The notes: generated from the sequence alone by a model not told the origin. A stretch of 64,000 nt of DNA from Argyresthia goedartella (GCA_949825045.1 OX463818.1:32566906-32630905), one strand, 5' to 3'. Counted from the stretch's first letter, positions 28,893 through 39,873 are shown. Program-made: numbers and translations.

Positions 28893-29885
28893 CGGCCCGA
28901 TGCTATTCCGCGCCGCCCGCTACCCCGCCAGGAGACGACGGGCGAATGCGGTGCCCCTCACCTCAACAGCTAGAACGGAGCCTTAATAATGAAGAATATG
29001 CGGATATTTTATTTTCAGCTGCGGCTCGTACGGAATACGCACGTCGGTTTTCAAGTCGCTGTATACTGAACGTCAGGGTATTTGCTGGGGCATACCGGCG
29101 TATAAGGGAAACCGGCAACATCAATCGCTCTCATGTCAATGTGGGGAGGGGCCTCGTGTATTGGCGCCGGAGGGAGAAGAAGAGGTTCTGGAGTCCACCA
29201 GATCGGCAGCCAGGTCTCTTGGCATGACTCAATGGAATGTGTGGTTTACAATGAACACCGCACAAATGTATATATTTCATTTCACGCCAGTGCATGCTTT
29301 GGAGGATCGTTAGAAGACAGGATTATTGTCTTTTTATGTTAGGCTGCGACCTAGAGGATCCAGACTATCTAAGAAAGATATTGTGGACGGATCACAAATT
29401 ATCATAATGCTCACCACTGGGTGTCAACAGATGCAAATCCCAAGAAAAAAAAAGTGATAGCTCATCAGAGAAGATTCTCTCTGAATTTTTGGATGGAAGT
29501 GATAGACAGTCATTTGATAGGGCCGTACTTTCTGCCTCAGCGTCTAAACGGTAACGCATACCATAATTTTTTGACAAATGATTTGATGATGTTGCTGGAT
29601 GATGTTCCTCTGGCCACATGGATCAACATGATCTACCAACATGATGGCTGCCCAGCGCACTATCATGAAGATGTGCGTGACTGGCTTGACGAAAATCAGT
29701 CAAACCGATGGATTGGCCGAGGAGGGCCTCTCGTGGAATTTCGTCATTTTCGAGATCTCGAGTACTTGTTAAAAACTCGTTGTTTGATTCGGGAAACTAA
29801 ACCGCGACAAAAACAACACGACATTAAATTAACAAAAAAGTATTTTGTTTATTATTGTTTACTTTATTTCCTTGCCAGAGCATAG
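28893..29885 (+). pseudogene. Tc1/mariner-type transposase, frameshifted
   Basis: The N-terminal part has the DUF4817-like helix-turn-helix (NNEEYADILFSAA...VFAGAYRRIRETGNINRSHV). It is followed in shifted frames by the second HTH and the first catalytic region (ILWTDH instead of the usual WTDE). The last frame reads QRRFSLNFWMEVIDSHLIGP, then LPQRLNGNAYHNFL and NMIYQHDGCPAHYHEDVRDW, which holds the second catalytic aspartate. NRWIGRGGP follows, after which similarity fades. At least two frameshifts and the loss of the C-terminal catalytic block make it inactive. TIRs were not found. Confidence 0.8.
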
Positions 29886-30132
29886 ATGGAAAATATATAT
29901 GTTGCCATTTATTAATTTATTGATCTTAAAAAACTTTTACCTCAATAAATTATAGGTCAAACAAGTAGAATAATCTAAACATAAGCCAATAAAGGATTTA
30001 CATTTTATGACAAGTGTGCCACAGCCCAGCCAAATCAACCGGATATTGTGGAAAGCTGAGGTTAATGTTCATAATGATAAGAAGTTATCATGTTATTTGG
30101 TCAGATTAGCAACAAAATAAAAAATCTATACT

Positions 30133-30468
30133 CTTGGAAATAAGACCAGAAGTGATTTTTTTTAAAAATTTAATCACTACTACCTAAGGAAATTCAACTC
30201 AAAATAGAATTATTTGACAACAATTTAATTTACACCATTTAACAGTTCATCCAAACGACCAAATTAGAAATTATTACAAACCAAGTAAAGCAATCACAAA
30301 ATGAACACACAACACTATAACCTCACAATTACGTTAACACTAAAATCGATAACCAAACCGGCAGAGTGACGACCTAATAGCACGAAAAATGAAGCGAGAA
30401 TGTGGCGGTACCGGCGGGGCATCGCCTTTTATAGTCTCTCCCCTCTACTATTAATCTTCCCTCCAACA
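30133..30468 (-). repeat. 3' LTR of the gypsy element
   Basis: The LTR is 336 bases, near-identical to 36271-36707 once the insert at 36549-36632 and its duplication are removed. Confidence 0.92.
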
Positions 30469-30510
30469 CGGCCTTTCCTGACGGGAGGCCGTCCTCGGGC
30501 TCCTTCCTCT

Positions 30511-30707
30511 CTAACTGTGATGGTCGGTATCCAAGATTGGCATGGAAGATTCTTCGCTGCCGGATAGGGTCTCGGGCGGCATAGCAGATTCCTCCGTCAA
30601 TCCCTGCATCCCGGACGATCCAGGTTGGGGCTCGCTAGCGTCAGTCACCTCGACTACGGGAGGCTGGGTGGCGCTCGAGGAGGACTCCTCGCTTTCGTCG
30701 TCTGCAT
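30511..30707 (-). CDS. Candidate spliced C-terminal exon of gypsy pol (acidic Ser/Glu tail)
   Basis: This minus-strand frame starts right behind an acceptor (TTTTTGTTCTGTGCAG|AT) and ends 42 bases before the 3' LTR. It would add about 65 residues, beginning DADDESEESSSSATQPP and rich in Ser, Glu and Pro. The donor candidate is TTTAGTG|GTGAGTG at 31502/31503, two codons before the integrase stop. Joining is in phase (G plus AT gives Asp). The position next to the LTR and the composition, unlike the flanks, support real coding. No transcript evidence is available. The tail has no known domain. Confidence 0.6.
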
Positions 30708-31502
30708 CTGCACAGAACAAAAACCAAAGCACAAAAACTTGTTCACTCAATTCAAAACAAAGTAAGGAAACTACTTAATAGGTAGGTGCATTAAAACAGC
30801 AATACGGTAAGCTAGCTAACCTAGCCTAGCCTAAACACAACGGATATAAAACAAACTGATATCTGTACCGATCACCAGGGGCAGTTCCCGTCGGGGGAGT
30901 GCCGCCTCACGACTCGTTAGAGATCTACGCGCACTTACGTGAGACATAACTTTGCGCGTGTGAACCGGTTCCACATAAAAGAATGTTTCAACCCAAACCT
31001 TTAATAACCCATGGACAGTGCTTCCTATACAAGCACCGCACACATACATACACCACGACTCGTCAGAGACCAACCCGTGGCATGACGCTGCGTGTACAAA
31101 TGCTCCAGGACCACGTATCTGAGCGTCTCCAAGACAGTGTCCGAGCATACAACGTCAAGCACGTTCCACATACCAGAATCGCATGTCTGAGCGCACTCCA
31201 AGACAGCATTCCAGAACATAAAACGTACTTTATACTGGAAGTACATCTGTCAGCCAAGACAGCTTACCCAAGTACACGGACTTCAAGATAGAGGCTATCC
31301 AGACTGCAAGGTAAAACCTCCATCGGCTTTGTCCACCCCATGCGTAAACATATCACACTAACAAAAATAACAGGACACCCAAAAAAAAATACTTTCTTGA
31401 GAACATTATCTTTAAGACAGACAGAGGCCCCGGCACAGGCGTGTCTCGCAAAAAATATTTGAGCAGAATTCTTGGCAGGCCGAAATAATCAAATTCACTC
31501 AC
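30708..31502 (-). other. Candidate 795-base intron in gypsy pol
   Basis: Minus-strand ends are GTGAGTG and TTCTGTGCAG, canonical and phase-matched (phase 1). The interior has no long open frame on the minus strand that I recognise. If it is not an intron, it is simply non-coding DNA between pol and the 3' LTR. Confidence 0.55.
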
Positions 31503-32597
31503 CACTAAAGAAAGCAGAACAGACATCAGGAGTCCATTCTCCATGCCACGGCATCATATATTCCGCAGCTGCTTGCGTTAACTTCCCATATGAGCCTGCC
31601 AGGAGCTGAAGCTCATAGCGACAATGAGGCAGGATCTTCATCACCCGGTAAGGCCCTCGCATACAGGAATCCGGTTTCCCTGTCGCCTGGGCTTGTTTTC
31701 TGACAAAAACTAAGGAATTAAGTTCAAAACCACGAGGTGCCTTGCGACCTTTGTTGACATAAGCATTTTGAGACGCTTGATTTGAACGAAGACGTTCAGA
31801 TACTCTCTGGCGACTCATCTCCCGGAGAGCTTCCCTGTTTGGGCTGGATCCCTCAATGGCCACATCACGTATTAAACTCCGAATGAGCGGCGTAGCTGCA
31901 TCAATGCCAATCAATAGGTTCAGAGCCGAACATTTTGTTGTCCTATGCTTGGTGATATTGAGGACCAGCTGTAGCTTCCATATAACGGTTGGCCATCTTT
32001 GTTCGCGATAATTGCACTCAATTCGCACCATATTGAGCACGCCGTACGGCAGTAGCGCTCCACTTGCCCGTTAGATTGATGCATCTCGGGAGTTATTAGA
32101 TGCGTATCGCAGCCCATACCGTGAATCCAGTCGAGGAAGTCTGCACTTTGGAACATCCTACCTCTGTCAGCTACAATTAGCTTGGGCGTTCCAAAAAGTG
32201 ATATGAGGTTGGTAACATGGCGCTTCAACTCGTCTGACTCTTGCCGAAACATAGGATATAACAAACAGTACTTAGAAAAAGCGTCTATTAAAATAAGGAC
32301 ATAACGATAGCCATCAGCTTCTGGTAAAGGTCCTAACACATCCATATGGACCGTCTCAAAAGGCACATCTGGTTTTTCCCATGAGTGGATGGGTTGTAAA
32401 GGAGCACGGGCTACTTTCTTATGGGAAAGGCACACCAAACAGTGGGTTATATATTTCAACGCGAAAGCTCTCAACCCTGGAAACCAGAAGTGCTTCATGA
32501 TCAAGTCGACCGTTTTGTCTACCCCAGGATGGTCATGTTCATCGTGGAATATTCTCATAAGACTCAGCCTATGACCTTTCGGAATGTAGCATAACAA
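31495..32597 (-). pseudogene. Gypsy integrase, frameshifted near 32040
   Basis: The DDE integrase inserts the cDNA. The first frame (32597-31920) has the zinc region (HPGVDKTVDL...CLVCLSHK) and the core with DVLGPLPEADG, VADRGRMF and SNGQVERYCRT (catalytic Asp, Asp, Glu). After a frameshift at about 32040 the second frame (32040-31495) continues with VIWKLQLVLNITKHRTTKC, a basic segment and the C-terminal region ending FFSGE. The upstream TAG (32625) separates it from RNase H but lies in the same frame as the first part. Confidence 0.88.
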
Positions 32598-32624
32598 TTT
32601 TGGATTTTCACCAGTAGTTATAAA

Positions 32625-33758
32625 CTAAAAATACAAGATATCATTTTTTACAACATATTGGGTAGGATCCAATTGTCCGTCCGACAATCTCTGCCTAAGA
32701 GACAGAGTCTCTTCGTCAGAGGCCTGGGCAATCCGGGCCCAATTCTGAGACTTCTGGACAGTAACAGTATTTACCGGATTACGGCTGAGATAGTCAGCAT
32801 GAGACAAAAGGGAACCCTTACGATAATCCAAGGAAAAATCAAAATCTTGCAGGTATACCCACCACCGGGCCACTCTAGGTAATAAGTCCTTTTTCCTCTG
32901 AGTGAGTTTTAATGCATTGCAGTCAGTGACCACGGTGAAGCGTACCCCTACAAGATAGTGCCTAAAGTGCTGGAGAGCTTTGACCACTGCGAGCGTTTCC
33001 AGCTCATACGAGTGGTATTTGCTCTCAGCACCCTGAGTAAGTCGGCTAAAATAAGACACCACGCGTTTACGATTACCCTCATGTACTTGAATCAAAACAG
33101 CTCCATAACCAATAGAACTCGCATCTGTATGGACCTCTATTGGTAACGAAGGGTCGTAGATGGCTAGTACCGGCTCACTCGTCAGACATTCTATGATGTG
33201 CTTTCGAGCCGCCCGTTGTTCTACTCCCCAAGAAAAGTTAACGCCCTTTTTAGTTAGCGCGGCTACGCATGCAGTCTTTTGGGCAAAGTTGGCTATATAG
33301 CGTCTAAAATAACTGGCTAGGCCCAGAAACTGACAAACTTGTTTTACATTTTGTGGCTCGGCTGAGTCAATCAAAGCTCTCACCTTCTCATGGCTCGGCC
33401 TAACCTGACCTTCTCTGATTGTTCGTCCCAGGTATTCTATCTCTGTCGCTAAAAATGAACACTTCTTCAAGTTAATCGAAAAACCGGCGCTAGTTAATGT
33501 GTCAAGGACCTTACGAAGCAAAACAAGGCCTTGGTCTACCGTTTTACTTAAAATAAGGACATCATCGATGTAGACCAGGATATCGCCAGATTCGATGAAC
33601 TCGCGAAGTGTTTTTGCGATAATCCGCTGGTAAACGACAGGAGCGTTTGCCAATCCATAAGGCATTTTTAAATAATTATAATGTCCTTCAGAGGTAACAA
33701 ATCCTGTGAGCGGTACCGAATCTTGATCCAACGGGATCTGGTGGAAACCAGTTGCCAT
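32625..33758 (-). pseudogene. Gypsy reverse transcriptase palm and RNase H
   Basis: It continues RT from MATGFHQIPLD, with the catalytic YIDD in DILVYIDDVLIL, thumb and connection, then RNase H (IEVHTDASSIGYGAVL, ELETLAVVKAL, VTDCNALKL). It is separated from the upstream frame by a one-base shift near 33770. It ends at TAG 32625-32627, after which the same frame continues into integrase. So a single frameshift and a single nonsense codon bracket this part. Confidence 0.88.
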
Positions 33759-33768
33759 ATCCAGCCTA

Positions 33769-35961
33769 CTAAAATTTGTTACTTCCTAATCGATCTATGT
33801 GGTCATCTATTCGCGGCAGAGGAAACCTATCTTTCACCGTGACCTCATTGAGCTTACGGAAGTCAACACAAATTCTGTCCGACCCGTCTTTCTTTTTGAC
33901 GAGAAGGATAGGACTTGCGTACTCAGAATCGGACTCCTCAATAATGCCCTTGTCCAAAAGATCTTTAATAATTTCGCGAACGCGAAGCGTCTCGGCATGG
34001 GACAGTCTATATGGGCGATAGTAAACAGGAGTGTTGGAGTTAAGTTTTATTGACATACACCCTGTCTTGACAGTTGAGGTCGCAGTACCAGAAATGAAAA
34101 ATTTTGAAAAGTGATTTACTATTTCTAACAGTTTTTGTAACTGGTCATCAACAAGAGGCGAGTTAATTGGAATAGAAGGCTCAGATTGAACTGCCATCAC
34201 CGTATCCGTGCTACGTTCAACCCTCGTAAGCCGCTGATAATCCTTGGTGCGAACATACCTAACACCTTCCCTATTCAAAACATCTGTACCTAATATGACT
34301 GGAGTGTTCATGTACTGGGATGGTACAATGAACAAGTCTACCTCGAGAGTCAACCCATAAAACTCAATTGGCAATCTTACATAAGACGTACTTTCTACTT
34401 CCTGGCTACCCAACCCCTTGAGAATCCGAAAAGCAGGCTTAACTGAACAATTAAAATGTTTCAGCAAGGATGACGACATAAGTGAAATGGTCGAACCGCT
34501 ATCGATCAAAATATCTACTGGTACATCCTGAATGACAGCCACTACAACGTCACTATTGGTGGAAGTAACTAAAACCTTACAGAAATTAACTGTCTCCTTA
34601 TTTGTCGCTTCAGATCTCTGTTTGGCAAAACAAGTATCGACACTGTGACCCAACTTCTTGCAGAATGAACAAGGTTCAGACCTAGTCTGCACAAAAGCAG
34701 GCCTAGAAGACGCAGCACTCGAAGTACTCGACACCTTACTTAACCCCTGATCGATCCTAGGACGCTTAGAACAATTAGCCTGCCTATGACCTAGTTGGCC
34801 ACACGAAAAACATTTAATATCAGCAGAACTTCTTTTTCGTGACGAATCTGTGGTTTGCTTACTCTGAGTACTATTAAACGCAACCGAACGCGGAGCAGAG
34901 CTCTTCGAGGTACTAACGGGCTTAACATAAATCGAGAAAAATTCAATTAAATCATTTGGCATTAATTTTGCATTAGTTGCCGACGCTCGAATATTCGGAT
35001 CACTAATGCCGCGTATAATTATTGCTGAAATTAACTCGTCACTAAGACCCCGCACTATACGTAACCGAAGCAATGCCCGGCGTGCATAATCCGCATATGT
35101 AGGGTACTTGTCAGAATTCGTATTAATAACCTCGGCCAAAATATTCGCGATATCAGGTGTCTTCGGGCATAACGGCTTAAACTCCTTCTTAAAGTTTGTC
35201 CAGGAACGATCACTTGACACCCACTCGTTTAACCATGATCGTGCGTCACCCTTAAGACAGTTGCCGATACGCGAAAGGCATTCATAGTCATTCCACTTGT
35301 TACATGATTTTACACGATCCACTTCCGCACACCAATCATCAAAATTGTGCAAATTCGGATCGAAATTCGAAATATAAAAATGTTGGCTTGACCTACCCGC
35401 ATAATTAATAGAACGGATCGCATCCACAATGCGATCGGTAACCGACGAACGTTCCGGGGTTGACCTTGGATTTTTCGAATTACGTTCCGAATCGCGAGGT
35501 GGCGATCTAGATCTGTAATGCAAACGCGACGGACCACGGGTAGGCGATATGAGCCAATCCTGCGAGTGTCTCTGACTTCGATCGCGAGGAGGAGACACGC
35601 ACCTATCCCTTGACCGCGACTTGCGCCTACTTGGCGACACTAACGTACGCGTAGACCGCGCTGGCGACGGGAGACGTGCACGCGAACGTGACGATGTTCG
35701 CTGACGCCGCGGTGGTGACCTATCTCGACTCTTATCTCGATTTCTCGAACGAACCACTTGTACATTAGGACAAACCGACGCGGACGAAGCCCTAACCTTT
35801 TCTTCTAACATCCTAAGACGAAGCATTAGAGCTTCCATCTCAGAAGACCGTTCACGGCGCCTACTATCACGTCGGTCGCGACTATTGCGGCGATCATCGT
35901 CGCGATACGGGCTACGACTATCACGGCGGGTCACACTGCGACCACGCCCGTGATCCGACAT
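33769..35961 (-). CDS. gag-pol: Gypsy Gag-protease-RT N-terminus with SR-like N-terminal domain (730 aa)
   Basis: ATG 35961 opens MSDHGRGRSVTRRDSRSPYR. The first 180 or so residues hold about 25 RS or SR dipeptides, as in SR splicing factors, interrupted by a short helix (EMEALMLRLRMLEEKV). A Gag capsid-like domain (about 195-340) follows, then a CCHC knuckle (CFSCGQLGHRQANC, about 383-396), a second Cys/His motif (CSFCKKLGHSVDTC) and the aspartic protease (ILIDSGSTISLM, D near 487). The start of reverse transcriptase (PVYYRPYRLS, VDFRKLNEVTVKDRFPLPRI) precedes the end of the frame. A one-base shift at about 33770 breaks RT. Normally this would be part of one Gag-Pol protein. Confidence 0.88.
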   Translation of the reverse strand: MSDHGRGRSVTRRDSRSPYRDDDRRNSRDRRDSRRRERSSEMEALMLRLRMLEEKVRASSASVCPNVQVVRSRNRDKSRDRSPPRRQRTSSRSRARLPSPARSTRTLVSPSRRKSRSRDRCVSPPRDRSQRHSQDWLISPTRGPSRLHYRSRSPPRDSERNSKNPRSTPERSSVTDRIVDAIRSINYAGRSSQHFYISNFDPNLHNFDDWCAEVDRVKSCNKWNDYECLSRIGNCLKGDARSWLNEWVSSDRSWTNFKKEFKPLCPKTPDIANILAEVINTNSDKYPTYADYARRALLRLRIVRGLSDELISAIIIRGISDPNIRASATNAKLMPNDLIEFFSIYVKPVSTSKSSAPRSVAFNSTQSKQTTDSSRKRSSADIKCFSCGQLGHRQANCSKRPRIDQGLSKVSSTSSAASSRPAFVQTRSEPCSFCKKLGHSVDTCFAKQRSEATNKETVNFCKVLVTSTNSDVVVAVIQDVPVDILIDSGSTISLMSSSLLKHFNCSVKPAFRILKGLGSQEVESTSYVRLPIEFYGLTLEVDLFIVPSQYMNTPVILGTDVLNREGVRYVRTKDYQRLTRVERSTDTVMAVQSEPSIPINSPLVDDQLQKLLEIVNHFSKFFISGTATSTVKTGCMSIKLNSNTPVYYRPYRLSHAETLRVREIIKDLLDKGIIEESDSEYASPILLVKKKDGSDRICVDFRKLNEVTVKDRFPLPRIDDHIDRLGSNKF

Positions 35962-36270
35962 TCTAATTTACAAGGATTCGAACAATAACTTTGAATTTAG
36001 AGTACTTGAGGTAAGTACAGAAGAAAATCACACACAAATCACTAGAATACAAACTAACTGCCACAAAAATAAATGGAGGAAAAAAAAAAGGAGGACTCAC
36101 CCTTGACGACAACGACGACTTGCAATCCACACTCGCACGCGTTAGCAAGTAAAAATAAAAAATAACGAAATCGAGGGTAGATGAAGTTAAATGGTTATTC
36201 AAATCATAATCCGATAAAATCACATGTAAAACTAAGCAAGTGGGCAAAAGATTTCGAATCCCACTTCTGA

Positions 36271-36707
36271 TCTTGGAAATAAGACCAGAAGTGATTTTTT
36301 TTAAAAATTTAATCACTACTACCTAAGGAAATTCAACTCAAAATAGATTTATTTGACAACAATTTAATTTACACCATTTAACAGTTCATCCAAACGACCA
36401 AATTAGAAATTATTACAAACCAAGTAAAGCAATCATAAAATGAACACACAACACTATAACCTCACAATTACGTTAACACTAAAATCGATAACCAAACCGG
36501 CAGAGTGACGACCTAATAGCACGAAAAATGAAGCGAGAATGTGGCGGTTTTTTTTTTTTTGGAATTGATTTTTTTGTTTTAGACTTTAGTCTTTAAAAAC
36601 TTTGCCTTGGGGGGGCGGAACAGATAGTCCCCGCGAGAATGTGGCGGTACCGGCGGGGCATCGCCTTTTATAGTCTCTCCCCTCTACTATTAATCTTCCC
36701 TCCAACA
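36271..36707 (-). repeat. 5' LTR of the gypsy element (with insert)
   Basis: Same LTR as 30133-30468 but longer by about 100 bases because of the retroposed fragment at 36549-36632. On the minus strand the LTR end is followed by GATCAGAAGTGGGATTCG; the primer binding site was not assigned. Confidence 0.9.
36549..36632 (-). mobile_element. Short poly(A)-tailed retroposed fragment
   Basis: On the minus strand: GGGGACTATCTGTTCCGCCC, more sequence, then a run of about 11 A. It is flanked by a 15-16 base direct repeat GCGAGAATGTGGCGGT / GCGAGAATGTGGCGG (36533-36548 and 36633-36647). That is the hallmark of LINE-driven retroposition. The source sequence is not recognised; it is probably the 3' end of a LINE or SINE. 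Confidence 0.8.
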
Positions 36708-36712
36708 ATACT

Positions 36713-37444
36713 ATATATACTCGTATATTGTACCCAATCTATCTATATAATCCCATTTCCGAGATGGGTAGGCATTGGCAGATATTTTGTAACAAAAGTA
36801 ATTACTTAAAAACTTTACCGCTGGACTCTTCTCATCAAGATCAAGAAGTCCTGGAAACTTGAAATTTGGCACAGAGGTGTATCATGAAGAGTATATTATG
36901 CGGAAAATCTGAAAATAGTTATTTTATTTGCGATAAAAAGTGTGAGCCTAGAAGTGTCGAGCGGTAAAGTTAAACTAAACGTACTGTACATATGTACATA
37001 TTAATGGTATAATTCGAGGCAGACGGCGACGTTGGACAAGAATAGCAAAGTTTATAAAGGGGAAAGTGCATTGGATCTTTATAAGGTCATCGCACACCCA
37101 TCGTGCTAGGTCTAGTGCCCTTTAGCGGGGCTCTAAGGGGTCAAATTAGTCTACGGTATACATATTGACGCCGATAACAGATCCTAGAGCTAAATGAAAT
37201 TAGCGCGGGCCTGCTGCAAGTTGTAGGCCGATCCATGTGAATCTGTTTCTTACTGTCCGTTACCTCCCCCTCTCGAGTTTGTACATTATCTATTTCAAGC
37301 GACATGTACAACCGTATCGGCCTGTGTTGGGGTAGGTCGAGCAGGTCGTGACTGTACTCGCACAAATAAATAAACCATATGATAAGGAGCCCTAATTCGC
37401 CGATAGCTATTGTAATTAGTTTGAAATAATTCCACTCAACGAGA
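36713..37444. other. Stretch without recognised gene
   Basis: I see no coding region. The sequence near 36855-36890 (AAACTTGAAATTTGGCACAG) has the look of a common insect repeat, but no boundary could be set. Confidence 0.35.
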
Positions 37445-37590
37445 GTTCCGGAATATATTATTATTATATATCCTTTATTGCATAAAATAACAATAAAAAC
37501 AATTGACGCAGTGGGAAATAAAATTTACAAAGGCGTGCTTATTCCTAAAAGAAATCTCTTCCAGCCAACCCAGTAAGTATGTTCAGTGAA
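37445..37590 (-). repeat. LINE 3' UTR fragment (minus)
   Basis: TTTATTGCATAAAATAAC, then CAAAGGCGTGCTTATTCC and AAAGAAATCTCTTCCAGCC, parallels the 3' UTR of the LINE at 41381-41510 (TTTATTGCACAGAAAACAC, CAAAGGTGAGCTTATTTC, AAAGAAATTTCTTACAGCT). Related but diverged family. Confidence 0.6.
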
Positions 37591-37758
37591 ACAATGCGGG
37601 TTCAGCTAATAACAAAATATTTATACAAACAAGAAAACAGTAACTGAATTTAAAAATAGAATACATTTCACATACACTCAAATAGTAAAAAAAAAATACT
37701 CTGAAGATAATTATACTACATAAACCACAAAAAACAGCTAGTTAACGGTGCACTTCAC

Positions 37759-38016
37759 TGTCCAGATCTCTTAAGTAAGTTATCATTTAATGCCCCTAAA
37801 AGGTTACCAAGATCCAACTACATTCTTATTAATTTATTCCTTGTTAAGACTAACCTGGGTACCGACGCTGCTTTAACGAGATCTTGCCGCCAGTATAATG
37901 CTATATCCAAATACGCCAAAACCGATATTGATATTTTCTCCGGGCTCAACACCTTCAAGTCTTCTGTCAGTAAATATTTTGCCAAAGAAACTACACGTAC
38001 GTGTAAGCACAAGTAG
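37759..38016 (+). pseudogene. LINE ORF2 C-terminus (85 codons)
   Basis: The reading DLLSKLSFNAPKRLPRSNY, later TNLGTDAALTRSC and IDIFSGLNTFKSSVSKYF, matches the general pattern of Jockey/CR1-type ORF2 ends (LL..L.F..P.R..R......TN.G...A..R......DIF...L..FK..V). It ends at TAG 38014-38016 and is followed by an AT-rich 3' part to about 38165 with AATAAAG. The catalytic part is missing. Confidence 0.6.
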
Positions 38017-38579
38017 TTGGTGCACTGTACATATCCCCTGTTACACATATTTAAATAAGTTATAATTTTTCGGTAACAAATTGTTAATATAGTTTAAATT
38101 TAACACTTTATATGTAGATTAAAATAAAGTTTTAATAGAATAAGATTTTAAATTTAATATTTGTCTCAACTGGTACATGATGTGGATGCCTATAATTAAG
38201 GAAACAATCAGCTATGTAACTTATAAGAATAACCATTTACTTGATATTATTTTATTCCTTGTTGGTGTTCCTTAAATAAATAAATACTACTTAAATAAAT
38301 AAAACCTACGATAATTCATTTGAATGAGCTAGGCGATAAACGGTATATTCCCAGTAATGTGAAGGTGATATTTTCCATCTATTATATTATATATGTCAGA
38401 TAACTTCGATCTAATAAACTAGTTCCTTCCTATTTACTGCAGGTTATTTGTTGTATGCTATGCGTTCCTGCAGTTCAACAACAGTTGGGAACAACTCGAT
38501 GAGTTGTGCGTGTTTCATGGCTAGCTGTTGCTTTTTCATGCTCAAACACTTCTTTGATGAAACTTTAGTTTTCGATAGC
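38017..38579. other. AT-rich stretch, no firm gene
   Basis: Mostly AT-rich. On the minus strand at about 38560-38450 a short frame reads MKKQQLAMKHAQLIELFPTV, a helix-rich piece I cannot assign. Nothing else recognisable. Confidence 0.3.
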
Positions 38580-39860
38580 CCTATTAAATTACTAACCAAC
38601 CTGAAAAACTACCGTCCTATTTCACTGCTCAGTCAAGTATACAAAGTATTCTCTCGAATCTTGACGACAAGAATCACCTTACGACTTGATGAGTACCAAC
38701 CAAGGGAACAAGCGGGGTTCAGGGCAGAATTTGGCACCATCGACCACATATTTACGATAAGGCAAGTGATACAGAAGAACCAGGAATACAACAAACCACT
38801 TTACCTTGCCTTCATCGACTATGAAAAAGCGTTCGACACCGTGGAACACTGGGCTGTTTTGGAATCTCTACAGCGATGTCAGATCGACCAAAGATACCTC
38901 CAGATATTGATGAGTCTCTACTACTCTGCCACAATGACTATGCAATTCCAAGGCTCCACGACGAGACTGTTCCAGTCAAAAGAGGCCTACGCCAAGTCTT
39001 ATCTCCAAAGCTCTTCACCAACGCACTGGAAGATATCTTCAAAACCCTTGACTGGGATGGTTTGGGCATAAATGTGGATGGAGAACACCTCAACCATCTT
39101 CGCTTTGCAGACGACATCGTTATACTCGCCGAAACAGCAGGAGTACTGGAAAAGATGCTTAATGATCTGTGCCACGCATCAATCCGGGTAGGCCTTAAAA
39201 TTAATTCGGATAAGACCAAGGTTATGGGCACGACCGATATGTCTCAATCTCCGATCACAGTTGACGGCCGAGCGATAGAGCGAAGAATACAACTTGCATG
39301 GGCAGCCTTCGGAAAGCTCAAGGATGTTTTCACTCTAAGATCCCTCAAACACTCAAGACTAGAGTCTGCAATCAGTGTGTTCTTCCGGTGATGATTTACG
39401 CTTGCGAAACATGGACTCTCACTGTCGGGATGATGCAAAAACTGAAAGTCACACAAAGAGCAATGGAAAAATCGATGCTCGGAGTATCCCGTCGCGACAT
39501 GATACGGAACGAACTCATTCGCCAACGCACCAAAGTCACCGATGTAGGGAAATGTGTAGCGCGACTTAAATGGCAATGGGCAGGACACATCTGTCGCAGA
39601 AACGACGGAAGATGGGGCTCTAAAGTTCTGTCCTGGAGGCCCCATACAGGAAAGAGAAGTGTTGGAAGACCTGCGGCACGATGGTCCGATGACATTAGGG
39701 GTACAGCCGGCCCGACATGGACGAGGCCGCAGAGCGTTCGAGTTGGCGGTCAATTGGGGAGGCATATGTCCAGCAGTGGACAAGAACATGCTGAAGAAGA
39801 AGAAGAAGAAGAGAAGAAGATTAAATTACTACTTAGTCTGCGGATAAATTGTACCCATTA
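38580..39860 (+). pseudogene. RTE-type LINE reverse transcriptase, frameshifted
   Basis: RTE motifs run through three reading frames: NYRPISLLSQVYKVFSRILT and FIDYEKAFDTVEHWAVLESL in the first, LRFADDIVILAETAGVLEKM with the catalytic FADD in the second, YACETWTLTVGMMQKLKVTQ and KWQWAGHICRRNDGRW in the third. Frameshifts fall near 38980 and 39390. The 3' end GGCATATGTCCAGCAGTGGA followed by GAAGAAGAAG repeats is typical of lepidopteran RTE elements. The endonuclease and N-terminus are absent. Confidence 0.85.
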
Positions 39861-39873
39861 TTTGATGGTATAC

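Larger units (their letters stand above)
30133..36707 (-). mobile_element. Ty3/gypsy LTR retrotransposon with RS-rich Gag and intron
   Basis: The element runs on the minus strand. 5' LTR 36271-36707 (carrying an 85-base retroposed insert) and 3' LTR 30133-30468 share the same 336-337 base sequence; the outer end of the 5' LTR is TGTTGGAGGG. The target duplication ATACT is exact (30128-30132 and 36708-36712). Coding order: Gag-protease-RT start 35961-33769, RT-RNase H 33758-32625, integrase 32597-31495, then a candidate spliced tail 30707-30511 just before the 3' LTR. A frameshift near 33770, a TAG at 32625 and a frameshift near 32040 disable it. Confidence 0.93.

Noticed and set aside
33760..33785. 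Programmed -1 frameshift in the gypsy reverse transcriptase (AACAAATTTTAG)
   Set aside because: It falls inside the RT domain, not at a gag-pol boundary, and is not a proper X XXY YYZ heptamer. A mutational frameshift is the simpler reading, in line with the stop and second shift downstream.
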